Source: Gammaproteobacteria bacterium
GTDB taxonomy: Bacteria > Pseudomonadota > Gammaproteobacteria > SZUA-229
NCBI GenBank assembly: GCA_015484935.1
Contig: WFUQ01000252.1
Location: forward strand, 1-5,741
Reading direction: 5' to 3'
DNA length: 5,741 nt
The notes beneath the pieces were generated by a model that did no database searches, was not told the origin of the DNA, and saw nothing but the letters and a program-made list of their open reading frames with translations. Shown one piece after another: positions 1 to 5,741 of the stretch (the first letter of the stretch is position 1; each line of letters starts with the position of its first letter). Made by a program: the position numbers and the translations under genes.

Positions 1-456
1 ATCAGGGTTTCGACAGATAACACAGGTGCAGTAGCCGATGCCACTCTGAGAGGTTCGGTGATCGCACTGATCAAGATGGGCATGCAACGCGACGTCGCAG
101 ACCTGTTATTGCAGGGCGAGATAGAGATCATCGGTGACATGCGGCTCGGTCGTGCATTCAAGGCTTTCCTTGCCGGTATGAAGATAGACTGGGAGGAACA
201 GCTGTCGAAGACAAGTGGCGATGTGGTCGCGCACGAGCTGATGAAGACAGCACGCAAGTTTGTCGGCTGGGGCAGGAACACCACGCGTTCACTGGCACAA
301 GATGTCAGCGAATATGTTCAGGAAGAGTCACGTGACGTAGTCAGCGGCGCTGAACTTGACGGTTTCTACCAGCAGGTCGATGAGTTGCGTATGGCGGCCG
401 ACAGGTTTCAGGCAAGGATGGAACACTATAAAAACAGCAAGGCAGAGCAAGACTAG
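1..456 (+). CDS. ubiJ: Ubiquinone biosynthesis accessory factor UbiJ (5' end missing)
   Basis: The frame is open from base 1, so this is the 3' part of a gene that begins outside the window; 151 residues are visible. E. coli UbiJ is about 200 residues, so roughly 50 are probably missing. The visible part begins inside an SCP2-type lipid-binding fold; the segment GEIEIIGDMRLGRAFKAF (visible residues about 39-56) is typical of it. After this come WEEQLSKTSGDVVAHEL (about 64-80) and a charged helical tail (about 100-148) of coiled-coil character. Known of the family: UbiJ is a soluble, non-catalytic factor of the aerobic ubiquinone complex that binds lipid intermediates, and its C-terminal helix partners UbiK. 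The assignment rests on this pattern and on ubiB starting 3 bases downstream, the usual gammaproteobacterial order. The GTG at 58 is an internal Val codon within the SCP2 domain, not a start. No catalytic residues are expected. Confidence 0.9.
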   Translation: MRVSTDNTGAVADATLRGSVIALIKMGMQRDVADLLLQGEIEIIGDMRLGRAFKAFLAGMKIDWEEQLSKTSGDVVAHELMKTARKFVGWGRNTTRSLAQDVSEYVQEESRDVVSGAELDGFYQQVDELRMAADRFQARMEHYKNSKAEQD

Positions 457-459
457 ACT

Positions 460-2124
460 ATGAGATTAATCGGACCGGCACAATTCTACCGACTGTTTCG
501 CATCAATCTGGTATTGATGAAACATGGTCTGGATGATCTGTTTTTCGCTACCCACCTGTTCAGACCGTTCCGTTTTCTCATGTATCTCTTCCCCTGGAAC
601 TGGGTCTGGAAAAATCGCCACCCGCGAGGTGAACGCATCAGGCTGGCACTGGAAGACCTCGGTCCGGTATTCATCAAATTCGGGCAGATGTTATCGACAC
701 GTCGTGATCTGTTGCCGGATGACATCGCAGATGAGATGGAGAAACTGCAGGATGCCGTACCACCGTTTCCCGGCAGAGAAGCGATCGGCATCATCGAGAA
801 AGCATTCGGTCGACCGGTCGGCGAGCTGTTCGACGATTTTGAAGAGCAGTGTCTGGCATCGGCATCGGTCGCGCAGGTACATGCCGGCAAGTTGAAGGAC
901 GGCAGCGAGATCGTGGTAAAAGTACTGCGACCGGATGTGCGCAAGGTCATCCAGCGTGATATCGAGCTGCTGTACATCATCGCTGAACTTGCAGCCAGAT
1001 ATTCTGCCGAGTTACGCAGGCTGAGACCGGTCGAAGTGGTGTCGGAATATGAAAAGACATTGATCGATGAGCTCGACCTCATGCGTGAAGCAGCGAACGC
1101 CAGTCAGTTGAGGCGGAACTTCGAGAATTCGAGCGACCTGTATGTACCGGAAGTATACTGGGAGTTGACACGTAAAAACGTTCTGGTGATGGAGCGTATC
1201 TATGGCACGCCGATAAGGAACGTCGATGAGCTGAAAGAGAAAGACACGGATATGGAATTTCTTGCGGCGCAGGGCGTGAAGATATTCTTCACCCAAGTGT
1301 TCAAGCATAATTTTTTCCATGCCGATATGCACCCCGGAAATATCTTTGTCGAGATAGATGACCCGAGCTATCCGAAATACATCGCGGTCGATTTCGGCAT
1401 CATGGGCACACTCAACCAGTCGGACAAACGTTATCTGGCAGAAAACTTTCTCGCATTCTTCAAACGTGATTATTACAAGGTCGCGAAGCTGCATGTCGAA
1501 TCCGGTTGGGTGCCCGCCGGTACCCGTGTCGATGAATTTGAATCAGCGATACGCAGCGTGTGTGAACCCATCTTCGAGCGCCCACTGAAAGATATCTCGT
1601 TCGGGCAATTACTGTTACGTCTGTTCCAGACCGCGAGACGTTTCAATATGGAAGTGCAACCGCAGCTGGTGCTGTTACAGAAAACCCTGCTCAATATAGA
1701 AGGTCTCGGCAGACAGCTTTATCCTGATCTCGACCTGTGGGTGACAGCAAAACCGTTTCTGGAAGACTGGATGGAAGAACAGGTCGGTGTACGTGCGATG
1801 TTGCGCGCCCTGAAAGAAGACATGCCGTACCTGATAGAGAAGTTACCGGAGATGCCCAACCTGATCCATGATGCGTTGAAGAATGCAGCCACAGGTGACG
1901 AACTGCAACGCCAGATCGAGACGCTGGAAGAACTGAAGGAAGAAGTGAAGACCAGTCACAGACGTGCAGTCGTCAGCACTGCAGGTTCGAGCCTGACGCT
2001 GGGAGCCGTCGTGTTCTATGCGCTCGAAGGTTACAGTCCGGCGATGTTTCTGGATGTGCCCGTATTGAGTCTGGTACTGGGCGGGGTCGGCATATTCATG
2101 TTGATATATGCCTTACAGGATTGA
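460..2124 (+). CDS. ubiB: UbiB, atypical kinase-like protein of ubiquinone biosynthesis
   Basis: This 554-residue protein is close to the length of E. coli UbiB (about 546) and is similar to it throughout. Nucleotide-binding features are intact: the family-specific KFGQ at 73-76, the Ala-rich loop ASASVAQVH at 133-141 in place of a Gly-rich loop, the ATP-site Lys154 in [14 protein letters not shown] at 204-213, the hinge-like VMERIYGTP at 243-251, HADMHPGN at 287-294 and DFG at 311-313. A charged helix (about 479-499) leads to two C-terminal membrane helices (about 503-521 and 531-550), which anchor it in the inner membrane with the kinase-like domain in the cytoplasm. Known of the family: UbiB proteins are needed for coenzyme Q synthesis and have ATPase rather than ordinary protein-kinase activity; the exact role is debated. 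The ATG lies 3 bases after the ubiJ stop without a good ribosome binding site, so translation is probably coupled to ubiJ. The N-terminus aligns with E. coli UbiB, which supports this start. Confidence 0.97.
   Translation: MRLIGPAQFYRLFRINLVLMKHGLDDLFFATHLFRPFRFLMYLFPWNWVWKNRHPRGERIRLALEDLGPVFIKFGQMLSTRRDLLPDDIADEMEKLQDAVPPFPGREAIGIIEKAFGRPVGELFDDFEEQCLASASVAQVHAGKLKDGSEIVVKVLRPDVRKVIQRDIELLYIIAELAARYSAELRRLRPVEVVSEYEKTLIDELDLMREAANASQLRRNFENSSDLYVPEVYWELTRKNVLVMERIYGTPIRNVDELKEKDTDMEFLAAQGVKIFFTQVFKHNFFHADMHPGNIFVEIDDPSYPKYIAVDFGIMGTLNQSDKRYLAENFLAFFKRDYYKVAKLHVESGWVPAGTRVDEFESAIRSVCEPIFERPLKDISFGQLLLRLFQTARRFNMEVQPQLVLLQKTLLNIEGLGRQLYPDLDLWVTAKPFLEDWMEEQVGVRAMLRALKEDMPYLIEKLPEMPNLIHDALKNAATGDELQRQIETLEELKEEVKTSHRRAVVSTAGSSLTLGAVVFYALEGYSPAMFLDVPVLSLVLGGVGIFMLIYALQD
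2115..2120 (+). promoter_or_regulatory. Ribosome binding site inside the end of ubiB
   Basis: ACAGGA contains an AGGA core (2117-2120) 9 bases before the ATG at 2130, a good Shine-Dalgarno spacing. The same core directly abuts the TTG at 2121, where it could not work. It therefore decides the start of the outer-membrane gene in favour of ATG 2130. Because it lies within the last codons of ubiB, translational coupling is likely. Confidence 0.65.
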
Positions 2125-2129
2125 TCTGG

Positions 2130-2189
2130 ATGATAAGGAGCGTCGTTGTATTCATCCTCTTGAGTCTTGCACCATTCCAGTCACAGGCA
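2130..2189 (+). other. Sec-type signal peptide of the outer-membrane peptidase-barrel protein
   Basis: Residues 1-20 have a short basic N-region (Arg3), a hydrophobic core VVVFILLSLA and a C-region ending SQA, with small residues Ser and Ala at -3 and -1. There is no cysteine after the cleavage site, so the protein is not a lipoprotein. Export fits the C-terminal barrel and the possible disulfide in the propeller. Confidence 0.85.
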
Positions 2190-4934
2190 GTCGATCCGCG
2201 ACTGAACTGGCAGACATTGCATACCGATAATTTCCAGATACATTTTGCCGAGCAACATAAAGCCATCGCCATACGTGTAGCACGGATTGCCGAATCGGTA
2301 CATGCGAAACTCTCCGTCGAGTTGAACTGGCAGCCGGTCGAGAAAGTTCATCTGGTGTTGAGCGATGAGACCGATTTCGCCAACGGCTTTGCCACCGTCA
2401 TCACCATCAATCGCAGTGTGTTGTTTCTGTCGCCACCGACAGGTGTCGCCGGGCTGGAAGATTTCGATGACTGGCTGACCCTGCTCATCACACATGAATA
2501 CACCCACATCCTGCATCTGGATAAAGTCGAACAGTTCCCGGCGGGTCTGCGAAACTTCTTCGGTCGTTTCCTGCTGACGTTCCCCAATGTGTTCGAACCG
2601 TCGTGGTTGGTGGAAGGTCTGGCGACATTCAAGGAGACCGATCATGAACGAGGCGTCGGTCGTGGTCAGAGCAATCTGTTCGCCAGCCTCATGCGTATGG
2701 AAGTGGCGAAAGGGGTCAAACCGTTCGAGCAGGTCAATCTGCCGATCGCGACCTGGCCCGCGGGTGGCACGCGGTATCTGTACGGCGTGTATTTCTACGA
2801 GTTTATCGCTGAGACGCGTGGCGAAGCGAAGGTGCAGGCTCTGGTCGAACAGCACAGTGGCAACCTGTTACCGTTTGCAGTGAACACCAGCTTCGAACAG
2901 GTGTTCGGCAAGGATGTCGCCGGCATGTGGCAGGAATTCGAACAGTGGTTGAACCATCGGTTTAAAAAACAGATCGCAGAGATAGAGCGCAAGGGATTGA
3001 TCGAAGGTGAAAAGATTACCGGCTCCGGTTATCAGACAGGTCCGGTCAGGGTGTCAGGTGATGATGTCTACTACATCAAGACAGATGGCAGCCATCAGAG
3101 AAGCCTCTTCCGTCTGGGAGAAGACGGCCCGGAGGAGCTGGTAGAAGTCCAGCTGAGTGCCAATATGGATGTGAATGCGCAACAACAGATATTGATAAGC
3201 CAGGTTGAGGTCTGTGAAGAGTTCACCTTGTACGGTGACCTGTTCATCTATAGTGTCGAAGACGACGAGATGCGGCGCATCACGGAGTGCGGCCGTTATA
3301 CCGGTGCAGTCTGGGGCAAGCAGGATGATATCTATGCGATAAAACACGATGCGGGCAGGTTCGAGTTGCAGCGACTGGATACACAGGGGAAGTTGCTAGA
3401 GATACTGCACCGTTTCGATGATCAGGTGATAGCCGCGAAGCTGGATATCTCACCGCAGGGTGACGAACTGGTATTCGCATTATGGAAACCGGATTACGGT
3501 TGGAACCTGCACACTTACACTATCAGCTCGGGCAGATGGCAGGCACTGACAGATGATAATGACATCGAGTCATTCCCCGAGTACACACCGGACGGCAAGT
3601 CGATAATCTACAGCTCCGACCACAGTGGTGTGTTCAATCTGTATCGTTACTCGCGTGAGGAGAAAACCCACTCAAGGTTAACGCGCGCCATCGGCGGCGC
3701 TTATCAGGCCGCGACCACGGCTGCGAATGATGTGTATTACATCGGCAATAACAGTGACGGTACCGATCTGTACAGATTGTCTGATGCGCAGGCCATCGAG
3801 CAGCATGTCACCACTACAGGTGAAAAGATAAAATCGTATGCGTATGACGACGTAGCTTATCAGCAGACAGACTATTCACCCTGGAGCGATCTGAAACCGA
3901 GATGGTGGTTCCCGTCTGTCGTGATAACAGACGATGTGACTGAGATCGGTTTCAGCACCAGTGCGAATGATGCTCTGGGCTTACAGTATTATTTTCTGAC
4001 AGCAGCGTATGATTTCGAAAATAACCTGCCACTGGGTCTGTTCTCGTACAGTTACAGTAACTGGTTTAATTTCAATATCGGGATAGAAAACAATCTTTTC
4101 AGGAATGCAGCCGCTCAGCCTGACCGGATACGCAGCAGCGACACGCTGCAGTTCGTGTTCGCACTGCCGCAGACGAAGTTGCTGTCATCCTCTGTTTTCC
4201 TTGCCGCACTGGCGTGGGAGAAGAACACCGATTCGAAATTATTTAGCGGTGCGATACCGGGTGCGGATTTTTCAGACAATATGTTCGGACTGGCATGGCT
4301 CTATGACAGCGCTCGCAGCTATCCCCTGTCGATCAGTAAAAACGATGGCCGCACGATAAAGCTGGTATACGAGAATGGTGAGGTTTTATCAGGTGATCTC
4401 ACCGGTAATGTCATCACTGCCTCCTGGACAGAATACATCCGTCTGGGCGGAGAGCATGTGCTGGCGATTCAGGCATTACAGGGTTCGGGCGATGGCATAA
4501 GCAGCAGCTTCCGTCTCGGTGGTGAGGATACCGGTAATTCCTATACCATCTTGCTCGAACGTACCGGTGTCGCCCTGTTCGGACGAAGGGAGTATCCGCT
4601 ACGTGGCTACCCTTCCGGTCTGCCGCAATTACGCGGGCAGAATGCGCAGCTGTTGTCAGCCGAATGGCGCTTCCCCGGTCAACGTATCGAACGTGGCACC
4701 ATGACACCGCCGGTCGCTATCATGCAATGGTCGGGCAATCTTTTCCTCGAATCCGGTGCTGCGTATAACGGCAGCCGACCGAACACCTATTATTCGAGTG
4801 CAGGTCTGGAATTCACAGCAGACCTGAATCTGTTTTATCTCGTACCGGTTCGTGCGAGACTGGGTTTCGCCCACGGCTTCGATGACGTGCTGGGTGACAA
4901 CCGGGCTTATCTGAGTCTGGGTAGTAGTTTCTAG
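2130..4934 (+). CDS. Exported metallopeptidase-like / TolB-like propeller / Omp85-type beta-barrel protein
   Basis: This is a 934-residue multidomain outer-membrane protein. Residues 1-20 are a signal peptide (Arg3, hydrophobic VVVFILLSLA, likely cleavage after SQA). Residues about 27-290 resemble the peptidase-MA-like gluzincins: HEYTH at 122-126 supplies two zinc ligands and the catalytic Glu123, and WLVEGLATF puts a probable third ligand at Glu162. Residues about 295-580 form a TolB/WD40-like propeller, clearest at SPQGDELVFA (441-450) and YTPDGKSIIYSSDHSG (485-500). The only two cysteines, Cys362 and Cys387, lie here. After PRWWFP (590-595), about 340 residues of amphipathic strands fit a 16-stranded barrel. 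LRGY (824-827) matches the Omp85 loop-6 (V/I)RG(F/Y) motif, FLESG (872-876) resembles the strand that pairs with it, and the chain ends in Phe, as outer-membrane proteins do. No POTRA domain is apparent. Inference: peptidase and propeller sit in the periplasm, tethered to the barrel. Substrate and role are unknown. It is probably co-transcribed with ubiB. Confidence 0.88.
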   Translation: MIRSVVVFILLSLAPFQSQAVDPRLNWQTLHTDNFQIHFAEQHKAIAIRVARIAESVHAKLSVELNWQPVEKVHLVLSDETDFANGFATVITINRSVLFLSPPTGVAGLEDFDDWLTLLITHEYTHILHLDKVEQFPAGLRNFFGRFLLTFPNVFEPSWLVEGLATFKETDHERGVGRGQSNLFASLMRMEVAKGVKPFEQVNLPIATWPAGGTRYLYGVYFYEFIAETRGEAKVQALVEQHSGNLLPFAVNTSFEQVFGKDVAGMWQEFEQWLNHRFKKQIAEIERKGLIEGEKITGSGYQTGPVRVSGDDVYYIKTDGSHQRSLFRLGEDGPEELVEVQLSANMDVNAQQQILISQVEVCEEFTLYGDLFIYSVEDDEMRRITECGRYTGAVWGKQDDIYAIKHDAGRFELQRLDTQGKLLEILHRFDDQVIAAKLDISPQGDELVFALWKPDYGWNLHTYTISSGRWQALTDDNDIESFPEYTPDGKSIIYSSDHSGVFNLYRYSREEKTHSRLTRAIGGAYQAATTAANDVYYIGNNSDGTDLYRLSDAQAIEQHVTTTGEKIKSYAYDDVAYQQTDYSPWSDLKPRWWFPSVVITDDVTEIGFSTSANDALGLQYYFLTAAYDFENNLPLGLFSYSYSNWFNFNIGIENNLFRNAAAQPDRIRSSDTLQFVFALPQTKLLSSSVFLAALAWEKNTDSKLFSGAIPGADFSDNMFGLAWLYDSARSYPLSISKNDGRTIKLVYENGEVLSGDLTGNVITASWTEYIRLGGEHVLAIQALQGSGDGISSSFRLGGEDTGNSYTILLERTGVALFGRREYPLRGYPSGLPQLRGQNAQLLSAEWRFPGQRIERGTMTPPVAIMQWSGNLFLESGAAYNGSRPNTYYSSAGLEFTADLNLFYLVPVRARLGFAHGFDDVLGDNRAYLSLGSSF
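3906..4931 (+). other. C-terminal outer-membrane beta-barrel, Omp85-like
   Basis: Residues about 593-934 are rich in alternating hydrophobic and polar strands with aromatic girdle residues, for example LGLFSYSYSNWFNFNIGI (635-652). LRGYPSG (824-830) followed by LLSAEWRFP (841-849) is the pattern seen around the loop-6 motif of Omp85/TpsB barrels (BamA, TamA, FhaC, PlpD). Arg825 and Glu874 are candidates for the conserved loop-to-strand salt bridge. The last strand AYLSLGSSF ends in Phe, matching the signal recognised by the BAM complex. The length fits 16 strands, but the strands were not counted rigorously. Confidence 0.78.
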
Positions 4935-4939
4935 GGTTC

Positions 4940-4942
4940 GGA
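4940..4942 (+). promoter_or_regulatory. Weak ribosome binding site of uvrD
   Basis: GGA lies 9 bases before the uvrD ATG in the 17-base gap after the preceding stop. A longer purine run, AGGG at 4933-4936, is 15 bases away and probably too distant. No promoter or terminator fits in this gap, so any separate uvrD promoter would have to lie inside the upstream gene. Confidence 0.4.
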
Positions 4943-4951
4943 TAACACATC

Positions 4952-5741
4952 ATGTCAGATTTTGTAGAAGACGTATTACGTACAGCACAGTCCAGCGATG
5001 TTTCGCATATCCTCAATGAATTGAATGATGCGCAGCGCGAAGCGGTGACAGCACCACCGGAACATATCCTGGTGCTGGCCGGCGCCGGCAGTGGCAAGAC
5101 CAGGGTGCTGGTACATCGCATGGCGTGGCTGGGTCAGGTAGAGAATGTTTCGCCGTTCAACCTGTTCGCGGTAACCTTCACCAACAAAGCTGCTGCGGAG
5201 ATGCGCTCGCGGGTCGAAAGATTACAGGGCGTACCTTCGTCCGGCATGTGGGTAGGCACGTTCCACGGCCTGTCACATCGTCTGTTACGCATGCACTGGC
5301 AGGAAGCGAAACTGCCGCAGACATTCCAGATACTCGATTCTGACGACCAGTACCGGATGATACGTCGCATCCTGAAAGCACTGGAACTGGATGAAGCGAA
5401 GTGGCCGCCGCGTCAGGCGCAGGGTTTCATCAATGCGCGCAAAGACGAAGGCCAGCGGCCACAACATATTGACACATCGAGAAACCCGCTCTACCAGCAA
5501 CTGGTCAGGATCTACACCGCCTACGAAGAAGCGTGTCAGCGCGCCGGGGTAGTCGATTTTGCAGAATTATTACTGCGGACGCTGGAGCTGTTGCGTGACA
5601 ACGATTCGCTGCTGACGCACTACCAGAATCGATTCAAACATATACTGGTGGATGAGTTTCAGGATACCAATACCATCCAGTACGCACTGATACGTTTACT
5701 GGCAGGTGATAGAAACAAACTGTTCATCGTCGGGGATGATG
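4952..5741 (+). CDS. uvrD: DNA helicase II, UvrD (3' end missing)
   Basis: The first 263 residues of a superfamily 1A helicase are visible; the full protein should be about 720 residues. In order these are the Q motif LNDAQREAV (24-32), Walker A AGAGSGKT (43-50), motif Ia VTFTNKAAAEM (74-84), GTFHG (102-106), ILDSDDQ, WPPRQA, NARKDEG, VDFAELLLR, Walker B LVDEFQDTN (232-240) and the start of motif III, FIVGDD (258-263), where the window ends. WPPRQA, KDEG and MWVGTFHG match E. coli UvrD rather than Rep or PcrA as I recall them. The protein unwinds DNA 3' to 5' in nucleotide-excision and methyl-directed mismatch repair. In-frame TAA at 4943-4945 means ATG 4952 is the earliest possible start, and no ATG, GTG or TTG codon follows before the Q motif. 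It begins 17 bases after the outer-membrane gene. The N-terminus has about 14 residues more than E. coli UvrD. Confidence 0.96.
   Translation, partial: MSDFVEDVLRTAQSSDVSHILNELNDAQREAVTAPPEHILVLAGAGSGKTRVLVHRMAWLGQVENVSPFNLFAVTFTNKAAAEMRSRVERLQGVPSSGMWVGTFHGLSHRLLRMHWQEAKLPQTFQILDSDDQYRMIRRILKALELDEAKWPPRQAQGFINARKDEGQRPQHIDTSRNPLYQQLVRIYTAYEEACQRAGVVDFAELLLRTLELLRDNDSLLTHYQNRFKHILVDEFQDTNTIQYALIRLLAGDRNKLFIVGDD

Noticed and set aside
58..456. A 132-residue reading starting at GTG 58 as a complete small gene
   Set aside because: The frame is open back to base 1, and the GTG falls within the SCP2-like domain, so this is simply the truncated ubiJ.
486..1082. Minus-strand open frame of 198 codons
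   Set aside because: It lies opposite a strongly conserved part of ubiB and its translation is Ser/Arg-rich with no recognisable domain; it is a shadow of the codon pattern.
1012..1494. Minus-strand open frame of 160 codons
   Set aside because: It is antisense to the UbiB catalytic motifs, whose conservation explains the sequence; no family resemblance was seen.
2181..2855. Minus-strand open frame of 224 codons
   Set aside because: It is entirely opposite the signal and peptidase region of the outer-membrane gene, has no recognisable motif, and looks like codon shadow.
4935..4951. Possible promoter or terminator between the outer-membrane gene and uvrD
   Set aside because: The gap is only 17 bases with no inverted repeat or T-run, too short for a -35/-10 pair. 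An SOS-type CTG-N10-CAG operator was looked for here and not seen.
5078..5089. Perfect 12-base GC palindrome GCCGGCGCCGGC
   Set aside because: It encodes Ala-Gly-Ala-Gly of the UvrD Walker A motif. It lies inside the coding region, has no T-run, and is explained by the protein sequence, so it is neither a terminator nor an operator.

Overview
The window reads as a densely packed stretch of a gammaproteobacterial chromosome. All four genes lie on the + strand and occupy almost every base, with gaps of only 3, 5 and 17 bases. The clade is inferred from two things: the ubiJ-ubiB pair of ubiquinone biosynthesis genes, and the close resemblance of UbiB and UvrD to the E. coli proteins as I remember them. 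Base composition looks near 50% G+C by eye, and the Ile codon ATA is used freely in all four genes. Nothing looks horizontally acquired. I could not identify the species.

Layout: (1) 1-456 is the 3' part of ubiJ, an accessory factor of aerobic ubiquinone synthesis; its start lies off the left edge. (2) 460-2124 is a complete ubiB, an atypical kinase-like membrane protein of the same pathway, with its nucleotide-binding motifs intact. (3) 2130-4934 is a complete gene for a 934-residue exported protein. From N to C terminus it has a signal peptide, a zinc-metallopeptidase-like domain (HEYTH plus a downstream Glu), a TolB/WD40-like beta-propeller containing the protein's only two cysteines, and a C-terminal outer-membrane beta-barrel. 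The barrel has an Omp85-type LRGY loop motif and a terminal Phe. (4) 4952 to the right edge is the 5' part of uvrD (DNA helicase II), cut off inside motif III.

The ubiJ-ubiB pair is a classic functional unit: UbiJ and UbiB both support the ring-modifying steps of ubiquinone synthesis. The third gene starts 5 bases after the ubiB stop and is probably co-transcribed and translationally coupled to it. uvrD follows after 17 bases and may be read from the same transcript. I saw no promoter, terminator, RNA gene, repeat array, insertion sequence or CRISPR.

The most interesting item is the third gene, which puts a predicted peptidase, a propeller and an Omp85-like barrel in one polypeptide. I know of no assigned function for this architecture.
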